The notes: a model not told the origin generated them from the letters alone. A stretch of DNA of 64,000 bases from Mycoplasmatota bacterium (GCA_018394295.1 CP074573.1:868001-932000); one strand, 5' to 3'. Positions 25,746 through 37,200 are shown, numbered from the stretch's first letter. Translations and numbers: made by a program.

Positions 25746-27515
25746 ATGGAGAAGAACAGAGGGACAATAAAAATTATTCATTCATTATTTAAGATGTTAC
25801 CTAAAAGGCAGTGGTTTATATTAGCAATCATTTTTATTTTAGCTGTATCTACAACAGAAATAGCGTCAGCTTATTTTATACAAGTGATGACAGACTCAGC
25901 TATATCAAAAGATCTTAGTCAATTTTATTACACGTTAATTTTTCTATTAATATTAACTGTTTTTGAAATTTCTTTTATTTATTTTAGAACGAAATTATTA
26001 GGCAATTATTCAGAGTCAGGGTTAAAATTTATAAGAGAAAAATTATCTAATCAATATAACCAGTTAGATATGGAAACATTTACCACAAATCATACAGGAG
26101 ATTATGTATCAAGAGCAACTAATGATGTCAATAAAGTAAAAAACTTTTTAAACGATACATTTGCTGGTTTAATTTGGTATCCACTTACCGGAATAGGTGC
26201 ATTTGTCTATTTATTAATTTTTAGTTGGAAATTAACATTAGTTTCATTAGCTGTTATTCCAATCGTTTTTATCGGTGTTAATTTGTTAAGTAAGCCATTA
26301 ACATTAGTTAGTAAAAAATTACAAGAAAAATTAGGTGTGGCTAATTCACACATTCAGGATTATATTAAAGGCGTTGAGGTAAGTAAGGCTTATCAGCTAG
26401 AGGGGGTTTTAGGAGAAAACTATTATGAGATAATTGATGAAAGTGTAGGACAGGGTAAAAAAATTGCGAAAAAAAGAGCTTTGATCAATTCATTTTCGAA
26501 TCTATTTTCACTTATACCTTTCTTTATTACCTTTTCTTTTGGAGGATATTTAGTTATTAATGGAGAAATGTCAGTTGGAGACTTGCTAGCTTTTATAAAT
26601 TTATTAAACTATGTGACGAATCCGATTATAGTCCTTCCAAGATTATTTACAACGGCAAAAGTTGATTTAGCAGCTTGTAGTCGAATATTTGATATGTTAG
26701 ATAGTAAAACAGAACGAACAGATGGGCAAATCCACAAAATAAATAATCATTCGCCAATCATTGAATTTAAAAATGTAGATTTTAAGTATTCAGATCAAAC
26801 CGATTTAGTATTAAAAGATATAAATCTTAGTATAAACAGGGGTGAATCAATCGCTTTAGTAGGACCAAGTGGGGGAGGGAAATCAACCATTATGCGAATG
26901 CTTTTAGGCTACTATAACCATTATGAGGGATCAATTAATATCTATGGAGAAGAATTAAAAACGTGGAATTTAACTGAATTAAGAAGACGATTATCACTAG
27001 TATCTCAAGATACATACCTCTTTCCTGATAGTATAGAAGAAAATATAAGTTATGGAAAATTAAATGAAGAAATTTCATTTGATGAGATACAAAACGCAGC
27101 TAAAATAGCTAATGCGCATCATTTCATTGAATCACTGCCAAATCAATATCTAACACCTATTGGAGAGTTAGGAAACCGATTATCAGGCGGAGAGCGTCAA
27201 AGACTATCCATTGCACGAGCGGTTATAAAAAATTCAGAAATTTTACTTCTAGATGAAGCAACCTCAAGTTTAGATAACGAATCAGAAAGTTTAGTTCAGG
27301 AAGCACTAGAACGATTAATGAAAAATACAACAAGTATCGTTATCGCACACCGTTTATCAACTATTAAAAATGTTGATCGTATTTTAGTGATTGATGATGG
27401 TAAAATTGTAGAAGTGGGTACACACCAACAACTATTATCTAAAGATGGAATATATAAAGGTCTTTATCAAAAGCAAATGAAAATTGAAAATGAAGAAGAG
27501 GGGAAGGTCGCATAA
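25746..27515 (+). CDS. ABC exporter, half-transporter subunit A
   Basis: A 589-residue ABC half-transporter: six membrane helices (about 25-320) fused to a nucleotide-binding domain with Walker A GPSGGGKST (about 375), Q-loop SLVSQDTYLF, signature LSGGERQR (about 480), Walker B ILLLDEATSSLD and H-loop IAHRLST. All catalytic residues are present. ATG 25746 is chosen because the ATG at 25737 touches the AGGAG site. Overlaps the next half-transporter by 1 nt (TAATG), so the two probably form a heterodimeric multidrug- or lipid-type exporter (YfiBC/LmrCD-like). Substrate unknown. Confidence 0.92.
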   Translation: MEKNRGTIKIIHSLFKMLPKRQWFILAIIFILAVSTTEIASAYFIQVMTDSAISKDLSQFYYTLIFLLILTVFEISFIYFRTKLLGNYSESGLKFIREKLSNQYNQLDMETFTTNHTGDYVSRATNDVNKVKNFLNDTFAGLIWYPLTGIGAFVYLLIFSWKLTLVSLAVIPIVFIGVNLLSKPLTLVSKKLQEKLGVANSHIQDYIKGVEVSKAYQLEGVLGENYYEIIDESVGQGKKIAKKRALINSFSNLFSLIPFFITFSFGGYLVINGEMSVGDLLAFINLLNYVTNPIIVLPRLFTTAKVDLAACSRIFDMLDSKTERTDGQIHKINNHSPIIEFKNVDFKYSDQTDLVLKDINLSINRGESIALVGPSGGGKSTIMRMLLGYYNHYEGSINIYGEELKTWNLTELRRRLSLVSQDTYLFPDSIEENISYGKLNEEISFDEIQNAAKIANAHHFIESLPNQYLTPIGELGNRLSGGERQRLSIARAVIKNSEILLLDEATSSLDNESESLVQEALERLMKNTTSIVIAHRLSTIKNVDRILVIDDGKIVEVGTHQQLLSKDGIYKGLYQKQMKIENEEEGKVA

Positions 27516-29242
27516 TGAAAAGAAATTGTTTTATAAGAATTTTATCATACATGAAAAAAAACATATTTATTTATTTGATCAGTTTATTAATCCTCGGGCT
27601 ATGTGGCTTCGCGGTTCAAGCATTTCTTGCAACACTATTTAATGAAATGTTTGATGCAATCGAGAGAGGAAATATAAATCAAATGTTACAATCGGTTAAA
27701 TTTTATGCGCTCCTTATTGTTGGTATTTTTCTTATCTTCCCAATATTTGCATATATCGTTAATAAAATAATTTATATAACAACAGGAAATATTAGAAAAG
27801 CTGTTTTTCAAAAGTTAGAAAAATTACCTGTATCATTTTTTAAAAATAACCATAGTGGTGATATTGTTTCAAGAATGACAAATGATATATCTGAAACTGA
27901 AAAAGTATATGATACTATTTTTACAGAAGTGGTGGTTACATTAATAATTGCAATAGGTGGAATCTTTTATTCATTCTATCTAGATTGGCGCTTAGCCATA
28001 ATTTCTATTATTGGTGCAGGACTTACCTTATTTGTGAACTTATATTATGTTAAAATATTGCGGGTTTTAGGTAAAAAAGTTCAAGAAAACTTAGCTTTAT
28101 TAAATAAAACTTTAACAAATTTGTTAGATGGAGTCCATGTTATTCGCGTGTTTAATTTACAAAAATTAATGATGAAGAAAATTGGCAATAATAATCAAGA
28201 TGTTTATGATGTTTCTGTTAAAAGAGTTAATACTCAAGCTGTGATATCAGCATTAAATGCACTTAGTGGATTTATTAGTTTTGGTGGGTTAATGTGTGTC
28301 GGCGTTTATTTATCAATACAAGGTAGTACGACTATTGGAGCAATTGTTGCGATTGCCCAACTACAGAATGGGATTAGAAATCTTGCAAGATTATTAGGGA
28401 CATTTATAACGAATATGCAATCATCACTAGCTGCTTCTGAGCGTGTTTTTGAAGTACTCGATGAAGAAGAAGAACCAGTTAGTTATACATTAGAAACAGA
28501 AAATAACAAGACAAATCACATTATAGATATGGAGAATTTGTCATTTAAATATGATGATAATCTTGTATTGGAAAAATTATCTTTAAGCATTCCTAAAGGG
28601 AAAGTATATGCTTTAGTTGGTCCGAGTGGTGGGGGGAAATCTACAGTATTTAAGTTGATTCTTAATTTCTACAAGCCTAGTAGTGGAGATTTATTAATAA
28701 ATGGTGAATCAATAAGTCAACAGAAAATTACTGATATTAGAAAACAAATGGCTTATGTTCCACAAGATGCCTATCTATTTACAGGGTCAATAGAAGATAA
28801 TATTCGTCATGGTAATAAAGACGCCACACAAGAGGAAATAATACAAGCAGCAAAAGCAGCTAATGCACATGAGTTTATAATAGAAATGGAAAATGGATAT
28901 AATACTAAAGTAGGAGAACGTGGTACACAATTATCAGGAGGCCAGCGTCAAAGAATTGCGATTGCTCGAGCAATTTTAAAGAATGCGCCTATTCTACTGT
29001 TAGATGAAGCCACATCAGCCCTTGATACAGAATCAGAATGTCTTGTACAAGAAGCTTTAAATCAATTAATGATAGGTAAAACAACACTTGTTGTTGCCCA
29101 TAGGTTACAAACAATACAGAATGCAGATCAAATACTCGTTCTAAAAGATGGTCACATTGTAGAACAGGGTACACACGATGAGTTATTAACACTTGGGAAC
29201 GTTTATAAGAATTTATATAATAAACAATTTAAAGTTGCATAA
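27515..29242 (+). CDS. ABC exporter, half-transporter subunit B
   Basis: Partner of the preceding gene: 575 residues with six membrane helices (about 15-300) and an ATPase domain with Walker A GPSGGGKST (about 367), MAYVPQDAYLF, LSGGQRQR, LLLDEATSALD and VAHRLQT. Both subunits keep the catalytic Glu, so both ATP sites look competent, unlike many heterodimers with one degenerate site. Start overlaps the stop of subunit A. No regulator is encoded directly beside it. Confidence 0.92.
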   Translation: MKRNCFIRILSYMKKNIFIYLISLLILGLCGFAVQAFLATLFNEMFDAIERGNINQMLQSVKFYALLIVGIFLIFPIFAYIVNKIIYITTGNIRKAVFQKLEKLPVSFFKNNHSGDIVSRMTNDISETEKVYDTIFTEVVVTLIIAIGGIFYSFYLDWRLAIISIIGAGLTLFVNLYYVKILRVLGKKVQENLALLNKTLTNLLDGVHVIRVFNLQKLMMKKIGNNNQDVYDVSVKRVNTQAVISALNALSGFISFGGLMCVGVYLSIQGSTTIGAIVAIAQLQNGIRNLARLLGTFITNMQSSLAASERVFEVLDEEEEPVSYTLETENNKTNHIIDMENLSFKYDDNLVLEKLSLSIPKGKVYALVGPSGGGKSTVFKLILNFYKPSSGDLLINGESISQQKITDIRKQMAYVPQDAYLFTGSIEDNIRHGNKDATQEEIIQAAKAANAHEFIIEMENGYNTKVGERGTQLSGGQRQRIAIARAILKNAPILLLDEATSALDTESECLVQEALNQLMIGKTTLVVAHRLQTIQNADQILVLKDGHIVEQGTHDELLTLGNVYKNLYNKQFKVA

Positions 29243-29266
29243 AGTGAGTCATATGACTCACTTTTT
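29241..29266 (+). terminator. terminator after the ABC exporter
   Basis: 10-bp perfect stem AAAGTGAGTC (29241-29250)/GACTCACTTT (29255-29264) with T5; overlaps the stop codon. Confidence 0.92.
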
Positions 29267-29347
29267 ATTTGTATAACCAAGAGAGGATTCTTTGTTTATC
29301 TTTCTAAAAATGATATAATAGTGTTATGATTTTTAAAGGAGCAGATT

Positions 29348-30010
29348 ATGAAATTAGTTAAATTCCATTCAATCATGAGTTTTTATGGACTAACCTTAGT
29401 GATTATGTTTTTATCTATCGGTTCAACTGTTTACGATCTAATTCAAACTCACTCATATTGTTTTTGGTTGATAATAATACTTGAAATTGGAATCTCCATA
29501 AAGTTAATTATTCAAATTTTTAAGTATGACTATTTTCCATATTCAGATTTACTTAATCAATTTATCATATTTATTGTCATGATTTATGCATTTGAGTATA
29601 AAGGATTTTACTTTTATTTTTTTATTTTGTTGACAATACTTTTATTATATTTATTAAATAGGTTGCATCGAAAAATATTAGTTAGAAGTGGTACTAAATA
29701 TTTTTATCAATTAGAAATTAGAAATAATTTCTTACTAACTGTCATATATATTGGATATGGGGCCTTTTGTTATGGTACATTTATTCTTACTCATCATGAC
29801 TATATGGAGATTTTAAATCAGATTGAAAATGCACTCTATTATGTTATTTATCCCTATTTAATTATTATCCTTATTTTATTTAAACTACAATATGATAATA
29901 AAACGGATAAATATAACACAAAGCAAAAATATAGTAAAGATCATTTAAAATCGATATTGAAAAGAAATATATTCTTAAATGGGCTTAGTTTATTATTGTT
30001 ATTTTTGTAA
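29348..30010 (+). CDS. membrane protein paired with an XRE regulator
   Basis: A 220-residue protein with about six hydrophobic segments (about 10-30, 37-57, 70-105, 125-146, 163-180, 207-220) and no soluble domain. I do not recognise a family. Strong site AAAGGAG and a TATAAT at 29314-29319. It is followed after 23 nt by a small XRE-type regulator; pairs of this shape (membrane protein plus 65- to 70-residue regulator) are common in Bacillota and usually are self-regulating, but the trigger is unknown. Confidence 0.75.
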   Translation: MKLVKFHSIMSFYGLTLVIMFLSIGSTVYDLIQTHSYCFWLIIILEIGISIKLIIQIFKYDYFPYSDLLNQFIIFIVMIYAFEYKGFYFYFFILLTILLLYLLNRLHRKILVRSGTKYFYQLEIRNNFLLTVIYIGYGAFCYGTFILTHHDYMEILNQIENALYYVIYPYLIIILILFKLQYDNKTDKYNTKQKYSKDHLKSILKRNIFLNGLSLLLLFL

Positions 30011-30033
30011 ATAAGTTGCGTAAGGTGAGACTA

Positions 30034-30228
30034 TTGAAAAATATTAAAATGAAGTTATCCCGAATTGAAAAAGATTTATCACAGGAAGATTTATCAATTA
30101 TTGTTGGAGTGACGAGACAAACAATTGGTATGGTTGAAAATGGAAAGTATAACCCTACACTAAAATTATGTCTTAAAATATGTAAGGCACTAGATAAATC
30201 TTTAAATGACTTGTTCTGGTCTGAATAA
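30034..30228 (+). CDS. small XRE-family transcriptional regulator
   Basis: A 64-residue helix-turn-helix protein: LSRIEKDLSQEDLSIIVGV, then TRQTIGMVENGKYNPTL and LKICKALDKSLNDLF, the YgzD/XRE pattern, with nothing beyond the DNA-binding domain. The start is TTG 30034, five nt after AAGGTGA; this gives the family-typical MKNIKMKLSR beginning. Co-transcribed with the membrane protein before it, which it probably controls. Confidence 0.88.
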   Translation: MKNIKMKLSRIEKDLSQEDLSIIVGVTRQTIGMVENGKYNPTLKLCLKICKALDKSLNDLFWSE

Positions 30229-30251
30229 GTCTTTATTATAAAAAAGAAAAA

Positions 30252-30282
30252 AATAGGAAGCGGATTAAGTATGCTTCCTATT
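30252..30282. terminator. bidirectional terminator between XRE regulator and methyltransferase
   Basis: 10-bp stem AATAGGAAGC (30252-30261)/GCTTCCTATT (30273-30282), A run to the left and T-rich to the right, placed between convergent genes. Confidence 0.85.
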
Positions 30283-30299
30283 ATTATTTTTGGTTATAT

Positions 30300-31076
30300 T
30301 CACCTTTTATTTCCTACTATAAGCCCATGTGAACTGTATCCTAAAATCGATTTATCTTCACAAGTTCTTAAGTGATAGTAAAACCAATTATTAAATGTCC
30401 TATCATTAAAGTTATTTATGCTATCTTTTAGTGTATAATTTAATCCATCCACTGCAATATGGTGCTTAATCACAAATGGAAAGTCATTTAGGAGTAATTC
30501 TATTTTATCTGGATTTAGAAAACAGAAATGTCCGCCGATTGAGAAGTTATCTAACATATTGTCAATATTTTCAATCGTAAGGAAACGGTTGTCATATAAC
30601 GCCTCATTAATGAAAGCCATATAATTATTAATATAACTAAATGCAACCAATCCATTGGGTTTTACTACCTTTAAACATTCATTTATACATTGTTTTTTAT
30701 GTTTATCACTATGAAGATGATAAAGTGGTCCTAAACACAAAACTACATCAAAATGATTCTCTTTAAAAATAGATAGATCACGGGCATCTCCTTGAATAAT
30801 TTCAATAGGTGCGTTATATTGAAGTTTTTCATTCAATATATTAATGTTTTTATCTACTAATTCAAAGGCAGTTACTTGAACGCCTTTATTTGCATAATAG
30901 TAAGAATAAATACCAGTACCAGCACCTACCTCTAGAACACGCATATTAGGTTTTATGAACTGATCTAGATAGTGAACGGTTGTTAAAAATTCTATTTTAT
31001 GTGCATTATCCCTAAATAAACGTTTGTCTTCTTCGTATTCCTGATAATAATCAATAACAAGTTTTAAATCATCCAT
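30300..31076 (-). CDS. class I SAM-dependent methyltransferase
   Basis: A 258-residue methyltransferase. Motif I is VLEVGAGTGIYSYYYA (about 47-62), the acidic residue after strand 2 is FELVDKN, motif II is GDARDL and motif IV DVVLCLGPLYHL. The last block resembles enzymes acting on small molecules, but the substrate cannot be named. The start is ATG at 31076 because GGGAGGAT lies just upstream; the longer frame to 31115 has no site. Divergent from the acetyltransferase gene with about 100 bp between. Confidence 0.88.
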   Translation of the reverse strand: MDDLKLVIDYYQEYEEDKRLFRDNAHKIEFLTTVHYLDQFIKPNMRVLEVGAGTGIYSYYYANKGVQVTAFELVDKNINILNEKLQYNAPIEIIQGDARDLSIFKENHFDVVLCLGPLYHLHSDKHKKQCINECLKVVKPNGLVAFSYINNYMAFINEALYDNRFLTIENIDNMLDNFSIGGHFCFLNPDKIELLLNDFPFVIKHHIAVDGLNYTLKDSINNFNDRTFNNWFYYHLRTCEDKSILGYSSHGLIVGNKR

Positions 31077-31179
31077 CTTATCCTCCCATTGGTTAAATAT
31101 ATCTTTATTATACACTATTTATTTGATTTTTTGCCCACATATGGTAAAATATAGAAAATTGTAGGTGAAGGAGTCAAAT

Positions 31180-32043
31180 ATGAAAATTAAAGTATATGAT
31201 ACCTTAACAGAGTATATGAATGAAACCTTTTCATTTTTAGCTCAGTATGAACTTCAAAATAATTTGATAATTGGAAATTGTATTCGTGCGAAAGAATATC
31301 ATCAAGATACAAGAAACTTTTTTTTAGCAACAGTTAAAAATGAAAATGATGACATAAAAACCATTGTTATGCAAACGCCACCCTTTCCACTTTTAATCTT
31401 TGAAGTGGGAAATAAAGCTTGTAATGAGGGATTAGAATGTTTAATCGATTATCTATTACAACAAAAAATAGATATACCTGGGATTGTTACTGAAAAACAA
31501 TTATCAAAAAGATTTCTTGATCGCTACATAAAAAAAACAAATATTAGTACCAAGGTAAATATGAATATGCGTATCTATCGTTTAGATAAAGTTCAATATA
31601 GAGAAAATGATAAAGGTTATTTACGAAAAGCAACAATGGATGATTTATACTATATTCCTTACTGGAATGATGCGTTTGCACATGAATGTGACATTGAAAT
31701 TAGAACATCTGATTTTTTATTAAGAGTTGATAAATTTAAAAAACAAATTGAATTTGGTTATTTATATGTTTATGAAGATAACATACCAGTTAGCATGATA
31801 GCTGCAGGTCGGAAGACTTTAAACGGGATTATCTTAAATAATGTATATACACCACCCCACTATAGAAAAAAGGGATATGCCACTAATATGGTATCAGATG
31901 TTTGTACGCAATTGTTAGACGATGGCTATCAATTTTGCGGTTTGTTTACTGATTTAAAAAATCCAATATCTAATAGTATCTATCAAAAAGTTGGTTTTTA
32001 TCCTGTATGTGATTATGATGAAATAGCTTTTATAAGAAAATAA
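31180..32043 (+). CDS. GNAT family N-acetyltransferase, two-domain
   Basis: A 287-residue protein. The C-terminal half is a GNAT domain: LRKATMDDLYYIPYW (about 150), PVSMIAAGRKT, then the acetyl-CoA signature VYTPPHYRKKGYATNM (about 222-237) and NPISNSIYQKVGF (about 263). The N-terminal half (about 1-140) is a divergent lid-like domain seen in similar Bacillota acetyltransferases. Start ATG 31180 behind GAAGGAG. Substrate unknown. Confidence 0.85.
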   Translation: MKIKVYDTLTEYMNETFSFLAQYELQNNLIIGNCIRAKEYHQDTRNFFLATVKNENDDIKTIVMQTPPFPLLIFEVGNKACNEGLECLIDYLLQQKIDIPGIVTEKQLSKRFLDRYIKKTNISTKVNMNMRIYRLDKVQYRENDKGYLRKATMDDLYYIPYWNDAFAHECDIEIRTSDFLLRVDKFKKQIEFGYLYVYEDNIPVSMIAAGRKTLNGIILNNVYTPPHYRKKGYATNMVSDVCTQLLDDGYQFCGLFTDLKNPISNSIYQKVGFYPVCDYDEIAFIRK

Positions 32044-32089
32044 TATCTAATTTTATGATAAAGTTATTAAAAAATGACAATTTTAAAAG

Positions 32090-32119
32090 AATTCTATTGA
32101 AGTTTCAATAGGATTTTTT
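32090..32119 (+). terminator. terminator after the GNAT gene
   Basis: 11-bp stem (32090-32100/32105-32115, one G-T pair) and a T run. Confidence 0.83.
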
Positions 32120-32233
32120 GTTTTTAAATTTTATCGGTTTATTTGTAGGTTGAAAATTAAAAAAATAACTTATATATTAATAAAAACATGAATATATATT
32201 TATAAGATTAGTAATATTTGAAAGCGTGATGAT

Positions 32234-33592
32234 ATGAATACACATCAAATATATGAAATACTTCCCGAACATTTTTTTAGTGTATTGGCTTGTACAAATC
32301 AAGTAGAATATGCTGATTGTTTATTTTTGATGTTTCATTATTTAGGAAAAGGAAATTCATTTGGTGGAAAGAAAGAATCAATCATAGAATTATTATCTAC
32401 TTATTTTAATCAATCGAATAATGATAATAAGCAAATACCACGTGAAAAAGCAATTGGTGTATTGAGGAGACTTAGACAATGTGGATGGATTTTTGAAGAA
32501 GAAGATGCAAACTATGAAGTAATTGTTAATTTCACATCTTATGCAATTCCTTTACTTAAAACATTAAGTGATTTGAAAAAGAGTGAAGCCCTTGAATATT
32601 TAGGATATATTTTTATCATTTATTCAGCCGTCAAAAATATGGAAATAGATTCTTTAAGTGATATATTAGATCAAATTTATTATAATACCACAATTGTGAT
32701 GAACAAACTAAAGTCATTAAATGCAAATATAAAAAAATATATTCAAGATTTATTAAATAAAAAGGATGTTAATGATCTTAAGAGTATCGTAAGTAATCTA
32801 TTTGTTGACTATAAAAAAAATATTATAGACAAGCATTACCAACGATTAAAGACATCTGAAAATATTAGTAAATATCGCCCCTTTATAATTAGTAAATTAA
32901 ATGAAATTAGTATGAATGAGTCGATTATAAAAAAAGTAAGTTATGATTTAGTTAAAAAAGAGAAATATTCTGAATTGTCAAAAGCAAAGTCTCATATTTA
33001 TGATCAGATTGACTATATCATTTCTAGTTTTGAGAATTTTGAACACATTATGTCAGAAATTGATAAAAAAAATTCAAAGTATATTCACACATCAATTTCT
33101 AAAATTTTATTTATCGTTAATAATAGTCAAGATTTACAAGGGAAAATTAATCTAATCTTACGACATTATGTGAAACAGAAAAAAATGAATCAAGGTGTTA
33201 AAGAAGAATGTGTATTTAATTTATTTCCACAGAAATATTTAGCACCAAATTCATTATATACAATGCCGGATAAAACTTATGTGAATTCTGTACAGACAAT
33301 TGAATCTGAAATATCTTTATCATTTGAAGAAAAACAAAAAAAGTTTAAAAACTTTTTTGAAAGTAATGTTTATAACTTAAAACATATTAATTCCTATGTA
33401 AAACAATTATTAAATAAAAAGGAAAGAATATTGGCTTCTTCTTTGCCATTAAATAATTATGTGGATTATACGAAATTGATTTTAATATATATGTATTCAG
33501 GAAGTGATGTAGATTATAGCGTTGATAAACTTAATCAGATATATCAAAATCAAGGGTATCTTTTTTATGACTTTGAAATAAGGAGAAAGTGA
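32234..33592 (+). CDS. jetA: Wadjet/MksF-like kleisin subunit JetA
   Basis: First gene of an SMC operon. The 452-residue protein looks like JetA (DUF5716): an N-terminal winged-helix-like part with VEYADCLFLMFHYLG (about 24-38), the hallmark LRRLRQCGWI (about 78-87), a helical middle, and a kleisin-like C-terminus. In Wadjet it bridges the two SMC heads and holds JetB. Start ATG 32234 behind GCGTGAT. It is followed 1 nt later by jetB. Family call rests on recognised motifs and gene order, not on a search. Confidence 0.85.
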   Translation: MNTHQIYEILPEHFFSVLACTNQVEYADCLFLMFHYLGKGNSFGGKKESIIELLSTYFNQSNNDNKQIPREKAIGVLRRLRQCGWIFEEEDANYEVIVNFTSYAIPLLKTLSDLKKSEALEYLGYIFIIYSAVKNMEIDSLSDILDQIYYNTTIVMNKLKSLNANIKKYIQDLLNKKDVNDLKSIVSNLFVDYKKNIIDKHYQRLKTSENISKYRPFIISKLNEISMNESIIKKVSYDLVKKEKYSELSKAKSHIYDQIDYIISSFENFEHIMSEIDKKNSKYIHTSISKILFIVNNSQDLQGKINLILRHYVKQKKMNQGVKEECVFNLFPQKYLAPNSLYTMPDKTYVNSVQTIESEISLSFEEKQKKFKNFFESNVYNLKHINSYVKQLLNKKERILASSLPLNNYVDYTKLILIYMYSGSDVDYSVDKLNQIYQNQGYLFYDFEIRRK

Positions 33593-33593
33593 T

Positions 33594-34226
33594 ATGGATA
33601 ATGGACAAGTTTTATGCTTTTATAATAACTATATTGGGTTACATGAAAAAGATAAAACAAACTTTTCGCGTATCGTTAATAAATTACTATATGTCAATTA
33701 TTTAACGAATCAAAAAGAAAGTGATATCAACGATTACTATTTTATTACAAGTCATTTTGATTTATTTAAATTATATTTTATGTTGATGGAATGTGAATTA
33801 TTATTTGATACGACAAATCGTCTTATTTCTTTATTTAATAAACAAGGACGTAATCGGCTAAATTTAAAATTAAATGAAAGTATCGTATTATTAATATTAA
33901 GGTTATTATATGATGAAAAAATGCGAGAAGTATCATTAATGAATCAAGTAATTATTCATCTAGAAGAAATACATGATAAATATTTATCAATCGGTTTACA
34001 AGATAGACGGATTAGTAAAACTGAATTAAAACAAATTTTAGGATTATTTAGTCGCTATAACTTACTTAACATTCTTGATCATCAAATCAAGGATGATAGT
34101 AGTCGGATAATGTTATATCCATCACTTCTATATGCAGTGCATATTAAAGATATCAATGAAATATTTGATAAATTAACATCTTATCAAAAAGTAGGTGCAA
34201 TTTGTGAAGAAATTAGTTCGAATTAA
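33594..34226 (+). CDS. jetB: Wadjet/MksE-like KITE subunit JetB
   Basis: A 210-residue DUF4194-type protein. The block LNLKLNESIVLLILRLLYDEK (about 82-102, given here only as key words: NESIVLLILRLLYDEK) is the family hallmark; winged-helix segments follow (ISKTELKQILGLFSRYNLL, about 142-160). In Wadjet and MukE-like complexes two copies bind the kleisin. Site AAGGAGAAAGTGAT overlaps the jetA stop. Its end overlaps jetC by 23 nt. Confidence 0.86.
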   Translation: MDNGQVLCFYNNYIGLHEKDKTNFSRIVNKLLYVNYLTNQKESDINDYYFITSHFDLFKLYFMLMECELLFDTTNRLISLFNKQGRNRLNLKLNESIVLLILRLLYDEKMREVSLMNQVIIHLEEIHDKYLSIGLQDRRISKTELKQILGLFSRYNLLNILDHQIKDDSSRIMLYPSLLYAVHIKDINEIFDKLTSYQKVGAICEEISSN

Positions 34227-37200
34227 ACTAATTAATTGGCATCTTTTTACTAATCAAACCGTTAATATTCATGATAATTGTTTGCTTTCAGGAGAGAACG
34301 GAGCTGGTAAATCAACATTTTTAGATGCAATACAATATGTGTTAACTGGAGGAAAGGCAAAATTTAACTCTGCCGCAAATTTACAAGCTAAACGAAACTT
34401 AGAAGGTTATTTAAGATGTAAATTAGGAATAGAAAATAAAACATATTTACGTAATAAAGATGTGATAAGTCATATTGCTTTAGAATTTTTTGATGATAAT
34501 TCTTCTAAAGTTTTTATTATTGGGGCTATTTTAGAAATCAATAAATCGGGGAGAATTTATGAGCGGTTTTATGTATTAAAAAATAATGAAATTCAAGATA
34601 CATTATTTGTTGAAGATAATATGATTAGAGGGTATGCTTTATTCAAAAAGAATTTATTAAAAGAAAATGAAGAGGTTGTTTTCTGTGATACGAAGGAGCA
34701 AACCAGAAAACTATTCTTAGATACATTAGGCATTAAAAATGACAAATATATTGAATTAATTCCAAAAGCACTTGCCTTTAGACCAATTGATGAATTAAAT
34801 AAATTTGTATTTGATTTTTTATTGAATGAAAAAAACGTTTCTATTGATGAATTAAGACAAAATGTAAGAAGTTATCGTGAGTTTGAAAACTTAATAGAAT
34901 CTTTAAGTCAAAAAGAAGCGATATTAACTGATATTGCCAGTATATACAAAAATTATAGAAATTACGAGGATAAGGAAGGGTTACTAAATCAATTAATGGA
35001 ATATAGTGGCTATAAACAGCTAGTCGATAAAGAAAATAGAATTGAAAATGAATTAGAAAGGATTAAAAAAAATATTAATAAGACACAACAAGAAGAATTA
35101 TTATTAGAAAAACAGCTACTAGTCATTCAGGAAGAGATTGAAAAAATAAATCACGGATTAAATAAAAATACTTCCTATCAGTATTATCAAGAATTAGAAC
35201 GTTTGATAAAAGCTAAGGAGAATGAGAAAAAACAATTTTTAAGTGTTGTGAATGATTTAAATATTATAGTGAATCATGAAAAGAAATTGGCAATGTATGT
35301 TTTTCAGCATATTAAAAAAGAGGACTGTTTTTTACATCATTTCAATATTAATCAAGCATTTGAAGAAGAAAATATGAAAAATCAAATGAAAGAGATAAAG
35401 AAAAGTTATGAAAAGATAAAAGAAAAGTTATTGATAGAAATCAATGATTTAAAAAAAGAAAAATCCGATTATGATAGCGAATTAGATAAAGTAAACGATA
35501 CAATTTATCATTTAGAAAAAAATCAAATGAAGTTTGATCATCGTGTGACACGGTTGAAAACATTGATTGAAGCTGAAACAAGAAAAATCGGAGATAAGAA
35601 TTGCCGTGTATATGCCTTATGTGAATTAATTGAAGTTAAAGATGAAGCATGGCGTTATGCTTTAGAAGGATATTTAAATACGCAACGTTTTGATTTAATC
35701 GTAGACCCAATTTATTTTGATCAAGCACTATATATTTATGAAAAATATAAAAATAAAGAACATTTATATGGGGTAGGATTGGTGAATACAAAGGAGTTAG
35801 AGCGTTATAAAGAAACAAAAGAAAAATCTTTAGCTTCAAAAGTTATCTCGAAGCACAGTGATGCAAGATGCTATGTCAATATGTTACTTAATCGTATGAT
35901 ATGTTGTGAGCATGTAAGTGAATTAAAACAATATAAATCAGCAATTACAAAAACATGTATGGTATATAAAAATTATACAGCAAGACAAATTAATCAAGAG
36001 ATATATAGTAAACCATATATAGGAATGGAAGCAGTAAAGTTACAGTTAATTAATCAAAAAAAGTTAAACAAAGAATTAGTAAATAAGCGTAATTTTTGTG
36101 TAAAAACAATCTCTTTAAAAGAATTTTATTTAGAACGTCTTAAAGCAAGTCAATTAGATTATGTGATTCAAAATTTGAAATCAGTTACGATATTACATCG
36201 AATAAATAATGAATTAAAAGTTATGAGAGATAAATGTCAACATTTTAAAATTAATCCAGAGGTACATAATTTATATAATGAATTAAAACAGAAAAAAGAA
36301 GCATATATTAAAATTGAAGAAAAGAAGAAAAATTGTTTTTTAAATGAAGGGAAATTGTCTAGTGATTTAGAAAATAAAAAGAATGAGTTAACAATAATTC
36401 ATGAAGAAAAATTAAAACATCATAAGGAAGTTGATTCATTGATTAAAGATTATTTTGATGATTTAATGAAACAATTACACAATAGTATTACTAAAGTAGT
36501 TACTTATTGTCAAAGTGAGATAAAAAGTAACGAAGAAAAAATGAAAGAGTCACGAGTAAATCTCATGTCAAAAATGAATCAGTTTAATATCAAATATCAT
36601 GTTGGTTTTAGTCCTACGATAGATGGAATTAATAATTATTTAGATGAATTAAACAAAATTAGAAACTACGAATTAATAAAATATCAAGAGCAAGCTAAGG
36701 AAGCACGATTAAATTGTGAAATTGCCTTTAAAGAACAATTTATTTACAAACTAAGGGAGAATATTATAATAGCACATGAAGAATTAAATTATCTTAATCT
36801 TGCATTAAAAAATAAAAGGTTTGGTGGAGATGAATATGAATTTATTTATAAAGCAAGTCCTCATCATGAATATGGTCGATATTATCAGTTAATTATGAAA
36901 GAGGGAGAATGTTATGAGGATACATTATTTACAGAGTCAATAAGCGATCAAAACAAATTAATTCTTAAAGAGTTATTTGATAAACTAGTCATTGATCGTA
37001 ATGACCAAGAGGCGTATACAACACTTGCCAAATTCTGTGACTATCGTAATTATATGAGTTATGATATTAAAATTAATCATCAAAATGGAGAATCTACTTA
37101 TTTTTCAAAAGTAAGTAGAGAAAAGAGTGGTGGAGAAACCCAAACACCTTTTTATGTGGTTATCGCAGCTAGTTTTGAACAACTTATGAATGATAAAAAA